A stretch of DNA of 64,000 bases from JAXGPL01 sp040766985 (lineage in GTDB: Bacteria > Bacillota > Sulfobacillia > JAUYEG01), in contig JAXGPL010000003.1 in the NCBI GenBank assembly GCA_040766985.1, positions 119,350-183,349 of the forward strand, in the 5' to 3' direction. Below, one piece after another: positions 1 to 6,999 of the stretch. A program made the position numbers and the translations under genes. Numbering within the stretch: position 1 is the stretch's first letter; each line of letters begins with the position of its first letter. The notes under the pieces were generated by a model. That model ran no database searches, was not told the origin of the DNA, and worked only from the letters and a program-made list of their open reading frames with translations.

Positions 1-2
1 TG

Positions 3-383
3 ATCATCTTCGGCAAACACATGTACCGTGAACTGCTGAGGGTTATCCACCCCGACGCTGTCATGTCGGTCTCGCAAGGCCATGATGTGATCCCGGAGAA
101 GACCGTGAGGCAGGTCAGCGCCTTTATCGGCCTATATGTATCGAGCTTCATCCTCGCCACACTGTGCATGGCCGGATTGGGCCTCGACCTCACCAGCGCA
201 TCGTCCTCGGTTGCGGCTACTTTGGGCAACATCGGACCGGGCCTGGGCGTGGTGGGCCCGACCCTCGACTACTCCGTCTTTCCGCAGTCGGGCAAGGCCT
301 TGCTCACGCTGATGATGCTCTTGGGCCGCCTGGAAATCTTCACGGTGCTGGCCGTACTGACTCCGGCCTTCTGGCGCAGGTGA
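3..383 (+). CDS. TrkH-family potassium transporter, C-terminal part (cut by window start)
   Basis: The frame is open from base 3 and its start lies outside the window. The visible part reads like the last pore repeat and tail of a TrkH/KtrB K+-translocating subunit: a GKHMYREL segment, a hydrophobic helix, then a SSSVAATLGNIGPGLG stretch containing the re-entrant pore-loop filter (LGNIGPG), and a last membrane segment ending LEIFTVLAVLTPAFWRR, the usual C-terminus of the family. It would sit in the cytoplasmic membrane and work with a TrkA/KtrA RCK subunit that is not seen here. Family assignment is strong. Substrate (K+ or Na+-coupled K+) is by family knowledge. Confidence 0.85.
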   Translation: MIFGKHMYRELLRVIHPDAVMSVSQGHDVIPEKTVRQVSAFIGLYVSSFILATLCMAGLGLDLTSASSSVAATLGNIGPGLGVVGPTLDYSVFPQSGKALLTLMMLLGRLEIFTVLAVLTPAFWRR

Positions 384-466
384 AGCATCATACTGGCCTG
401 CTCTCCAGCCTGTGGTTGGTACTTCCCAGGGGCCAAGGAGAGGTATGCTCTAGAGTAAGGAGGCGG

Positions 467-1054
467 ATGGCATTGCGCACTAAGGTCTTGGCTATTTCGG
501 TGCTGGCTTGTGTCTTGGCGCTGGCTGGGTGTTCGTCCGCATTGAAGTTGATTGTTGTTCCGACCGAGGACGTTCCGGGCATGATGCGCGAGTTTGCCAG
601 TGATAGAGGCGATGTGGGCGTCGTGTGGCGCGCCGTCTTCGAGCAAGACAGTCATCCCGTTGGGATCTACAACTTCACCTCCACCAGAGCCACCCCCGGA
701 GCCGTCCCGTCAGGTGTCCAATGGCTCGTGTTTGACGAGGGTGGGCAGCTGGTCATGGAAGTGAGCGAAGCCGCAACCGGGGACACCTATTGGGGAGGAT
801 CTCGCTACACGAATGTCCGGGAGGATGCGGGTTTTACCGCCTCCGACATCTATGCGTATGGATGGGCCGTTGCGAATAAGGCGAAGCAGGTCGTGGGAAC
901 CACCAGCCTTGGCAGTAAAACGGAAGGTCAGGTCGTCAACGGCCATTGGCTCTTGCACATGACCTCCGTGCGCTACCCCGAGGTTTTTGTCGAAGTCGAT
1001 GTGCAGGATGCTCAAGGCAAGGTCCTTCATACGCTAACGGTGACCCCGCCCTAG
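467..1054 (+). CDS. Putative lipoprotein of unknown function
   Basis: A short protein (about 195 aa) with a type II signal peptide: positive start (LRTK), hydrophobic core and the lipobox ALAGC followed by SSA. The mature part is polar, with no motif I recognise, and looks mostly beta-rich. It should be lipid-anchored on the outside of the membrane. TAAGGAGG lies at 456-463; it is close to the ATG at 467 and better spaced for the in-frame TTG at 473, so the start may be six bases later. It follows the TrkH end by 84 bases and is followed by a hairpin at 1087-1112. Function unknown. Confidence 0.75.
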   Translation: MALRTKVLAISVLACVLALAGCSSALKLIVVPTEDVPGMMREFASDRGDVGVVWRAVFEQDSHPVGIYNFTSTRATPGAVPSGVQWLVFDEGGQLVMEVSEAATGDTYWGGSRYTNVREDAGFTASDIYAYGWAVANKAKQVVGTTSLGSKTEGQVVNGHWLLHMTSVRYPEVFVEVDVQDAQGKVLHTLTVTPP

Positions 1055-1086
1055 CGACCCACATCCTCCCTCAGAACACGCAGAAC

Positions 1087-1112
1087 GCCCCGAGACCGAA
1101 GGGCCTCGGGGC
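1087..1112. terminator. Stem-loop between lipoprotein gene and tRNA cluster
   Basis: Perfect 8-bp stem GCCCCGAG / CTCGGGGC with a 10-base loop. It lies 32 bases after the lipoprotein stop and 11 bases beyond the 3' end of the tRNA-Lys gene, so it could end transcripts from both sides. There is no clear T-tract on either strand, so a true intrinsic terminator is only moderately supported. Confidence 0.5.
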
Positions 1113-1122
1113 TACAATTTGC

Positions 1123-1198
1123 TGGTGGGCCATGAGGGACTCGAACCCGCAACCTCCCGATTAAGAGTCGGAAGCTCTACCAATTGAGCTAATGGCCC
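1123..1198 (-). tRNA. tRNA-Lys (anticodon CTT)
   Basis: Cloverleaf readable on the minus strand: acceptor GGGCCAT pairs with ATGGCCC, anticodon loop CTCTTAA gives CTT (Lys, AAG codon), T-loop GTTCGAGTC, and an encoded CCA 3' end. It is the last of three tRNAs transcribed from the promoter at 1400-1429. Confidence 0.96.
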
Positions 1199-1203
1199 GA
1201 ATA

Positions 1204-1280
1204 TGGTAGCGGCGGCTGGATTTGAACCAGCGACTCCGCGGGTATGAACCGCGTGCTCTAGCCAACTGAGCTACACCGCC
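1204..1280 (-). tRNA. tRNA-Met, elongator (anticodon CAT)
   Basis: Minus-strand cloverleaf: acceptor GGCGGTG pairs with CGCCGCT (with G-T pairs at its ends), anticodon loop TTCATAC, T-arm CTGGTTCAAATCCAG, encoded CCA. A CAT anticodon can also be tRNA-Ile2 after lysidine modification. The first base pair is not the initiator C-A mismatch, so this is not fMet; elongator Met is the simplest reading. Confidence 0.9.
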
Positions 1281-1287
1281 GAATGAC

Positions 1288-1365
<78 letters not shown>

Positions 1366-1399
1366 ATTAAGGTGTCAAGAAACAAAAGACGCAATAAGC

Positions 1400-1429
1400 A
1401 TTATAGCTTTTTGGGCTACGTTGCGTCAA
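1400..1429 (-). promoter_or_regulatory. Promoter of the tRNA cluster
   Basis: Reading leftward: -35 TTGACG (1424-1429), 18-base spacer, -10 TATAAT (1400-1405), a near-consensus sigma-A promoter. It lies between the end of yabR and the initiator tRNA, so the tRNAs have their own strong promoter and need not rely on read-through from the divIC-yabR operon. Confidence 0.85.
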
Positions 1430-1438
1430 ACGAAAACC

Positions 1439-1822
1439 TCAGTTGCGCCGCGAACCCCGACCGCCGCGTTTTGACTCCGTGCTGCGTTTGATGGTCGTCA
1501 AGCGATCCTCCGAGTCCTTCATGAACTTCGACAGCTTGTCTTCGAAGGACTTGCGGGAGACGCCCCCCCTACGGTTGGGGCCGGACCTCGGATCGACCTG
1601 CCTGATCGAGAGGCCGATCTTGCCGCCTGCATCGACAGACAACACTTTGACTTTGATCCGGTCTTGTTCTTTGACGAACTCCTTGATGTCGCGAACATAG
1701 GTGTCGGCGACTTCCGAGATGTGCACCAGCCCTGTTTGGCCGGTCGGGAGTGTGACGAATGCACCGAAGTGGGTGATGCCGGTCACAACGCCCTCAACAA
1801 TACTCCCTACCTCAAGCGGCAT
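1439..1822 (-). CDS. yabR: S1-domain RNA-binding protein YabR
   Basis: About 127 aa. The N-terminal 70 residues form one S1 domain: it begins MPLEVGSIVEGVVTGITHFG, then GLVHISEVAD and a VKVLSVDAGGKIGLSIRQ strand. The C-terminal half is a basic, disordered tail (RRGG, SKRGGRGSRRN). The start is the ATG at 1822, which matches the N-terminus of the family; GGGAGG lies upstream. In Bacillus the gene follows divIC, as here (183 bases apart). It likely binds RNA or the ribosome; the exact role is not established. Confidence 0.92.
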   Translation of the reverse strand: MPLEVGSIVEGVVTGITHFGAFVTLPTGQTGLVHISEVADTYVRDIKEFVKEQDRIKVKVLSVDAGGKIGLSIRQVDPRSGPNRRGGVSRKSFEDKLSKFMKDSEDRLTTIKRSTESKRGGRGSRRN

Positions 1823-2004
1823 GCAGAAAAGCGGTCCTCCCATGGTTTACCTTGGCGTATTGATTATAGGTATCGCCAAGCTACGCTGTCAATCTTAGAC
1901 CAGCTTAATGGGCGGTTTCTTCGAGAGGCCGCTTGGTATGACCTGCTTTTTGCTATAGCAACAAATGTTGCGCAGAGGACCTGTTCTGAGAACTCTGCCT
2001 TGAT

Positions 2005-2331
2005 CTACCGGCTCACGCCCCGCAGGACAGGGAGTTCACCGGGTTTGACGAGGCCGAGTTCGCGTCGCGCGACGAGCTCGATGTATTCGTCGGAATCCCG
2101 ATAGTCCATCTCGGCGTCGAGCAGCGCTGCCCTCTCCTGCTCGACGAGAATCTGGCGCTCGATCTCCGAGATCTCCCGCTGCATGGAAAGAATCCGCCAC
2201 TCCACTCCGACCAGTGTGGCGAGGGCCCACAGCACCACGAGAAACGCCCCGAACCGGCCCCACCTGATGACCCGCCGCGTGCGGGTCCGCCGCCGTCGGG
2301 TGGCAGATCGAGTTGTCCGCTCCATAGCCAT
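2005..2331 (-). CDS. divIC: Septum formation protein DivIC/FtsB family
   Basis: About 108 aa, single-pass membrane protein: a very basic N-terminus (RRRRTRTRR), one membrane helix (FGAFLVVLWALATLVGVEW), then a short extracytoplasmic coiled coil (MQREISEIERQILVEQERAALLDAEM) ending in the family's ELGLVKPGE motif. It belongs to the divisome complex with DivIB/FtsQ and FtsL. ATG at 2331 is preceded by GGAGGG with 8-base spacing. It follows the small HTH gene by four bases and precedes yabR, matching Bacillus order. Confidence 0.93.
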   Translation of the reverse strand: MAMERTTRSATRRRRTRTRRVIRWGRFGAFLVVLWALATLVGVEWRILSMQREISEIERQILVEQERAALLDAEMDYRDSDEYIELVARRELGLVKPGELPVLRGVSR

Positions 2332-2335
2332 GGTG

Positions 2336-2596
2336 CTATCCCTCCACCTGAGGATCTTCGATCTCGTCAAGACCAAGCACTCCGGCATCAAGGATGATGA
2401 CTACCTGATAGCCCTTGGCACGGGCACGCCGGTACAGCGTCGCGACGGTGGTCTCAGTTATGCCAAGCCGGGCGGCGATGTCGACTGCGGCGGCGCCGCT
2501 CTCCTTGAGGACCACGACCTGCCGTTCGCGGAAACTGAGTTTCTCCGCGCCCCGGATCTCGATGTGCAGCCCTTTCACCGCCTGGTGCAAGTACAA
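2336..2596 (-). CDS. Small helix-turn-helix protein (sigma-70 region 4-like)
   Basis: At most 86 aa. Residues 20-60 read LSFRERQVVVLKESGAAAVD IAARLGITETTVATLYRRAR, split here for length: a classic region-4/LuxR-type HTH. The C-terminus (YQVVIILDAGVLGLDEIED) is a short strand plus acidic tail. No sigma region 2, so it is a DNA-binding regulator or accessory factor, not a full sigma factor. The start is uncertain (TTG at 2596 or 2590, or GTG at 2578; no strong ribosome site). It sits four bases before divIC, so it is probably co-transcribed. Regularly spaced GTACA repeats lie over its start region. Confidence 0.72.
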   Translation of the reverse strand: MYLHQAVKGLHIEIRGAEKLSFRERQVVVLKESGAAAVDIAARLGITETTVATLYRRARAKGYQVVIILDAGVLGLDEIEDPQVEG

Positions 2597-2617
2597 ATTT
2601 GGTACAGATTGAGTACA
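2591..2617. promoter_or_regulatory. Triple GTACA direct repeat upstream of the HTH-divIC operon
   Basis: GTACA occurs at 2591, 2602 and 2613, exactly 11 bases apart, so the three copies lie on one face of the helix. Bases between them are AT-rich, unlike the surroundings. The position at the 5' end of the HTH/divIC/yabR operon suggests an operator or upstream binding site, perhaps for the HTH protein encoded just downstream. The binding role is inference. Confidence 0.45.
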
Positions 2618-2715
2618 GGTAAGGCGTAAGGTTCGACGTCAGACGCGAGGCTCCTGCTTCCGAACGGGGTTTCCGCAAAGGCTGGTGGAAAAGGGGGGCT
2701 GCGGTGTGAATGAGG

Positions 2716-3423
2716 CTACTTGCCGGGCTCGGAGGGCTTTTCGTCTGCGCCGGCACCGCTCCGCAGGGTCTTACGGGCGGCGCCGACGCCGGATCCGACA
2801 AGGAACGCTGCGACGATCATCGATCCCACGGCGTCGATGGAGGATGACCACGCCTGTGCTTCCCAAAGTCTCCCTGCAATAAGGGTTACGAGCACGGTGA
2901 CATTTGCGGCAGCCTTCGCCCTGTAAAGGCGCCACTGCGAATGAAATAGCGCGGAGCCTGTCTGTTTGGCGAATCCGAGATACCGCCACCAGAACCACCC
3001 GTTATAGGCGGCTCCCCCGATGGCCACCAACACCCCGGCCAAGATCCTCCCAATGGGCTGGGGATCGATGAACTCCCGCACAGCACCTGCAGCGATTACC
3101 AGAGCGGAGATCCACATCACGCACGCCATTAGCAGCCCCGCGCGGCGGTCAAGCAGGCTTGCGCGCTGTAGGCGGTCGGGACCGGAGTAGCGCCTCGAGA
3201 CCCGGTACGCCCACCAGGAGAGGATCAGGCCGATCGAGTCGGTGGCGCTGCGCAGCATGTCGGCAACCAGGACCATCGATCGGCCGACATAAGCGGCATA
3301 TCCGGCAGCCACGGGTCCCCACATGCTGAGCAGCCCGGCTACAAGGAGAACCCGGTCGCGTTCTCTCTCGGCAGCCGTCATCGTATCGGCGGGCGCCGTA
3401 CCCGGCTTCGGAGGTGACTGCAC
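2716..3423 (-). CDS. Membrane protein of the cation-diffusion-facilitator type, degenerate
   Basis: About 235 aa with around six membrane segments. The segment VADMLRSATDSIGLILSWWAYR resembles CDF helix 2 (AD..H..TD), and SSIDAVGSMIVAAFLVGSG resembles helix 5-6. The protein stops after the membrane domain: the usual cytoplasmic metal-binding domain is missing, and the His partner expected in helix 5 is Asn/Ala. It may therefore be a non-canonical transporter or not move metal at all. The start overlaps the stop of the next upstream gene by one base, so the two are coupled. Confidence 0.6.
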   Translation of the reverse strand: MQSPPKPGTAPADTMTAAERERDRVLLVAGLLSMWGPVAAGYAAYVGRSMVLVADMLRSATDSIGLILSWWAYRVSRRYSGPDRLQRASLLDRRAGLLMACVMWISALVIAAGAVREFIDPQPIGRILAGVLVAIGGAAYNGWFWWRYLGFAKQTGSALFHSQWRLYRAKAAANVTVLVTLIAGRLWEAQAWSSSIDAVGSMIVAAFLVGSGVGAARKTLRSGAGADEKPSEPGK

Positions 3424-4163
3424 TAGAGGCCTGCCGCGACTGCTGCAAGGGACAGGAGCTTGACCACAGGAACGGAAAGGGCGGCGACGGCCAGCGGCAG
3501 TGCGAGATTGTCAACGCCGCCGCGGCAGACCAACTCGATCCCTCCGCCCACCAGGGCTAGCACCAGTGCTGAGGGGACGCTGACCCAAAGGGATACCCTG
3601 CCGAACCACAGCAACGTCTTGCATACAACGAGGAACGTCGCTCCGACCGCGGCCAGGGTGCCCTCGACAGTCTTGGCGCCATCGACGATCCGCAGCGCGA
3701 TCCGGTGTCGCCCAAACCGCTTACCGATCAGTGCCGCGAAGGCATCGCCAAACCCCCAGGCCATAATGCCGACCGCGGCGTGATACCGGTACGCCGGCCC
3801 GAGCAGTCCCCAGAACACCGTTAAGAGCACCACAAAGGAAACCTGCACCGACAGGACCTGCCAGAGCAGCTCGTTGCCGCGCCCCGCGCGGTCAAACCGA
3901 AAGCGCTGCATCGCCGACATCTTGCGGCCGAAGAAGATGACCAACCCGCCGAGCGCAAAAGGCATGAGGGCGGCAACGACAGCCATGTACCAGCGGTCGA
4001 AGAGCTTGAGCAAGAGGAAAATCGACAGGCTGCAGGCGATGTGGTAGGACTTGCGGGTCAGCTCACGCGGAAGGTTAGCAACTGTGCCGAGCAATACAAT
4101 CAGCAAAGCAAAGCCTGCGTAATATGCGAGGACGACGAGTCCCGCCATAACGTCACTCAGCAC
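3423..4163 (-). CDS. Polyprenol (dolichol/phytol)-kinase or phosphatidate-cytidylyltransferase-like membrane protein
   Basis: About 246 aa, seven or more membrane segments. It starts LPRELTRKSYHIACSL, as in the SEC59/VTE5 lipid-kinase family, and has the CTP-site signature GFGDAFAALIGKRFGRHRI followed by DGAKTVEGT. Such enzymes phosphorylate long-chain alcohols with CTP at the membrane. Substrate cannot be read from sequence. It lies between yabQ and a CDF-like gene it overlaps by one base; the role in this sporulation/division cluster is unknown. Confidence 0.75.
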   Translation of the reverse strand: MLSDVMAGLVVLAYYAGFALLIVLLGTVANLPRELTRKSYHIACSLSIFLLLKLFDRWYMAVVAALMPFALGGLVIFFGRKMSAMQRFRFDRAGRGNELLWQVLSVQVSFVVLLTVFWGLLGPAYRYHAAVGIMAWGFGDAFAALIGKRFGRHRIALRIVDGAKTVEGTLAAVGATFLVVCKTLLWFGRVSLWVSVPSALVLALVGGGIELVCRGGVDNLALPLAVAALSVPVVKLLSLAAVAAGL

Positions 4164-4336
4164 AGCAAGCCCTCCTCCGTGGCCATAGCACTACTATACA
4201 CCGCAACGCACGCCGACGCGTCGACCTGCGCAAATGGGAAAGGGCACGATAGCCACAGCGTCTCTTCGCTGTAGCTTGGGATTCGGCCGGCGGCCGTTGA
4301 GATCGTTTCGTTGGTCAGTGGCCGCGGATGTCCTGA

Positions 4337-4891
4337 CTACTCGTTCTGAGGTGGCCTGCGGCCGGGACGGCGATCCCACAACCACACGCCGAGGCGGCCT
4401 GCCGACTGGATCAGCGTCTCGATAGCTCTGAGCAGCCGGCGCGCCGGGGTGCCGAGAATGAGAGTGAGAAGGGCTATTACCGGCCGGCCGATCCAACACG
4501 CGACGCGCCATGGCAGCAGGACCAGCCATGTGGTCCCGTCGAGCAGCCACCGCCAGAGGCCCGCGCACGCCCGTCGAAGACCTCCCACCGCCCGGCGCAC
4601 GAATGGCGAGAACACCAGATAGTACAGTCCCGCACCCGCTGCAAAGCCAAGGAAGACAAATGCCCGGACCTGACCGCCGGCATAGCTCGCCAACACCACC
4701 CACGCAAGGGCAAGCGCAAGCAGCCAGAATCCCCAAAGCCGGTTTGTCGAAACCGCCGACGCTTGCCCCCTGCCCTGCCCCGGGACCTGACCGAGCACCA
4801 GGATCAGCCAGCAGTCGTGGAGGAGGCCGATACCGAGCCCGGTGGCGAGCGTCGCGCCCAGGATGGTGAAGTCTGTCCATACAGTAGGCAT
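4337..4891 (-). CDS. yabQ: Spore cortex biosynthesis protein YabQ
   Basis: About 184 aa with four to five membrane helices near the N-terminus (FTILGATLATGLGIGLLHDCW) and a basic C-terminal tail. The GLGIGLLHDCW... pattern and the length fit YabQ, a sporulation membrane protein needed for spore cortex formation in Bacillus. ATG at 4891 has GGGGGTGG just upstream. In most spore-formers yabQ directly follows yabP; here yabP lies about 8 kb away, separated by ABC-transporter modules. It should be expressed in the mother cell during sporulation. Confidence 0.85.
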   Translation of the reverse strand: MPTVWTDFTILGATLATGLGIGLLHDCWLILVLGQVPGQGRGQASAVSTNRLWGFWLLALALAWVVLASYAGGQVRAFVFLGFAAGAGLYYLVFSPFVRRAVGGLRRACAGLWRWLLDGTTWLVLLPWRVACWIGRPVIALLTLILGTPARRLLRAIETLIQSAGRLGVWLWDRRPGRRPPQNE

Positions 4892-5208
4892 GGCGCCACC
4901 CCCAAACAGAAAGTGGGCCATCGTACGCGTCTTACGACATGATGGTGAACGTGCAGCCAGCCCGCATGCCGGCGATAATAGCCCTGGCAGTCTGGACCTC
5001 ACCCCGTAGTAGGCCGACCGCGGTCGTTGCGTGCAGCTTGGCCGACAAGGTGGCTGCCCGTCTACCTGCAACCATACGTTTGTTGATAGCCCGTTATGGG
5101 TATATAGTCATAACAGGATTGGGCATTGCGCGGTGAAATGCCGCCATGAATTTCCTGACGCCCGGCGGGCAGGACCGATAAGCGCTGCCCGGGTGGGGAG
5201 GGCTACTC
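4892..5208. other. Intergenic region between yabQ and the ABC exporter
   Basis: A 317-base divergent region. It carries a plus-strand promoter at 5080-5108 and a GGGGAGGG ribosome site just before the exporter. No gene is convincing; the short open frames present have no start signals or family features. Confidence 0.5.
5080..5108 (+). promoter_or_regulatory. Promoter of the heterodimeric ABC exporter
   Basis: -35 TTGTTG (5080-5085), 17-base spacer, -10 TATAGT (5103-5108). The stretch is AT-rich against a G+C-rich background and points toward the exporter start 100 bases downstream. Confidence 0.65.
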
Positions 5209-6999
5209 TTGCCGAGATTCGCGTCACCTAACCGTGAGCGGCCCGCCGTCTTGCCTATGCTGCGACGGATGCTGCCCTACATTCACGGTTTCCACCTCCG
5301 GCTGCTGGCGGCTGGACTGGCGACTTTGGCCGCGGCGGTTCTTATGCTGGCGGTGCCGATGGTAATCCGCTGGGGCCTTGACACCCTGGTGGTGTCCAGC
5401 CGTCCCGTCGTGCTGTGGGGACCCGCTGCCTTGATCATTGTCATTGGGCTGGCCGAAGGAGTCGCCAGCTTCGCGTCCCGCTACTTGATGGAGGCGGTGG
5501 GTTTCCAGGTGGTATACCGCCTGCGCTCGGATTTGTACCGGAGACTGCATGAGTTGTCGTTCGAGTTCCATGACAAGGCGAGGGTCGGCGATGTGATGTC
5601 GCGCCTGACGGCGGACACCGAGGCGCTGAGCCGGATGTTCGGCTTTGCGCTACCGTATATCGCCGCGAACAGCCTGACAATTGTGGGCGCGGCCGCGTTG
5701 CTGCTCTACTGGGACCTCTGGCTGGGGCTTAGTTTCATCCTGGTCACCCCGTTGATGGTAAGGGCGATGAGGGCTTACGCGTATACGGTCCAGCCGTCCT
5801 ACCGTCGCCGGCAAGCATCCCTTGGCCGGCTCACGGAGGGGCTTCGCGTGGCGCTCAACGGCGTCCGGGAGATCCAGCTGTTCGGGCAGGAGACGCAAGA
5901 GATGCGCAAGATGGCGGCGCGGGACGAGGAATACGTCGGCATCAACCTGGAGGTCGCCCGGATCAGCGCCTACTGGCTGCCACATGTGCATTTCCTCGTA
6001 AGCTTGGCGACCGCGGTCGCGCTCGCCGCCGGCGGCTGGGCGGTGATGTCGGGTCGGGCAACCCTCGGTATGCTCGTTGGCTTCGTGACGACGGCCGGGC
6101 TCCTCGTCCGGCCGATCCGTCAGACGGGCATGCTGACAGCCTCGGTGGTCCAGGCTGCCGCGGCCGGAGGCCGCGTCCTTGAGGTAATCGACGAGAGACC
6201 CGCGGTCGAGGAGTTGCCCGGTGCCAAGCCGCTTCCAGAACTCAGGGGACGAGTCGAACTGCAGGGCATCCACTTTGCCTACGTACCGGGAAACCCGGTT
6301 CTCAAGGGTATCGACCTGGTGATCGAGCCCGGTGAGGTCGTTGCCCTCGTTGGACCGACCGGTGCCGGCAAGACTACTTTGGCCCACCTGATCCCGCGCT
6401 TCTACGACCCGCAAGAGGGACGGGTCCTGCTCGACGGGGTGGATGTCCGCACCGCGACGTTGTCGAGCATCCGTCGTCAGGTGGGGACGGCCATGCAGAA
6501 CATCTTCCTGTTCAACGGCACGATCCGTGAGAACATCGCCTTCGGAAAACCCGAGGCCACGTTCGCCGCAGTCCAGGAGGCAGCCCAACTGGCCCAGATT
6601 CACGACGAGATCGTGGCGTTCCCACGTGGCTATGACACTCCCCTTGGCGAGCGTGGTGCTTCGCTGTCGGGCGGGCAACGGCAGCGTCTCGCGCTCGCCC
6701 GCGTCCTGCTGACCGATCCGAGACTGTTGATCCTGGACGAGGTTTCGTCCGAACTCGACGCAGTTACCGAAGCCAAGCTCCGATCCGCTCTCGAACGGGC
6801 TTTCACCGGACGGACGACGCTGGTCATTGCGCACAGGCTATGGACGATCCAGCGGGCAGACAGGATCGTTGTCCTCAGCAACGGTGAGGTTGTCCAGCAG
6901 GGAACCCACGACCAACTGATGTCGTCAGGGGGGCTTTACCGGGAGATTTACGATGCGCTTACCGGCGTGCTGCCCGGGCGGGGAGGTGACCTGGCATGA
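5209..6999 (+). CDS. ABC exporter half-transporter, first subunit
   Basis: 596 aa. Residues 1-310 form the type IV exporter membrane domain with six helices; residues 340-590 form the ATPase: Walker A GPTGAGKTT, Q-loop QNIFLFNG, signature LSGGQRQRLALAR, Walker B LLILDEVSSELD, H-loop VIAHRL. TTG at 5209 is backed by GGGGAGGG at six-base spacing. It overlaps the next subunit by four bases (ATGA), so the two probably form a heterodimer like BmrCD or TM287/288 that exports drugs, lipids or peptides. Catalytic Glu is present in both subunits, so neither site is clearly degenerate. Confidence 0.93.
   Translation: MPRFASPNRERPAVLPMLRRMLPYIHGFHLRLLAAGLATLAAAVLMLAVPMVIRWGLDTLVVSSRPVVLWGPAALIIVIGLAEGVASFASRYLMEAVGFQVVYRLRSDLYRRLHELSFEFHDKARVGDVMSRLTADTEALSRMFGFALPYIAANSLTIVGAAALLLYWDLWLGLSFILVTPLMVRAMRAYAYTVQPSYRRRQASLGRLTEGLRVALNGVREIQLFGQETQEMRKMAARDEEYVGINLEVARISAYWLPHVHFLVSLATAVALAAGGWAVMSGRATLGMLVGFVTTAGLLVRPIRQTGMLTASVVQAAAAGGRVLEVIDERPAVEELPGAKPLPELRGRVELQGIHFAYVPGNPVLKGIDLVIEPGEVVALVGPTGAGKTTLAHLIPRFYDPQEGRVLLDGVDVRTATLSSIRRQVGTAMQNIFLFNGTIRENIAFGKPEATFAAVQEAAQLAQIHDEIVAFPRGYDTPLGERGASLSGGQRQRLALARVLLTDPRLLILDEVSSELDAVTEAKLRSALERAFTGRTTLVIAHRLWTIQRADRIVVLSNGEVVQQGTHDQLMSSGGLYREIYDALTGVLPGRGGDLA

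Noticed and set aside
164..466. Upstream extension of the lipoprotein frame into trkH
   Set aside because: Signal peptide and ribosome site place the start at 467 or 473.
5650..6834. 394-codon minus-strand open frame opposite the first ABC exporter subunit
   Set aside because: Antisense shadow; no start signal or motif.
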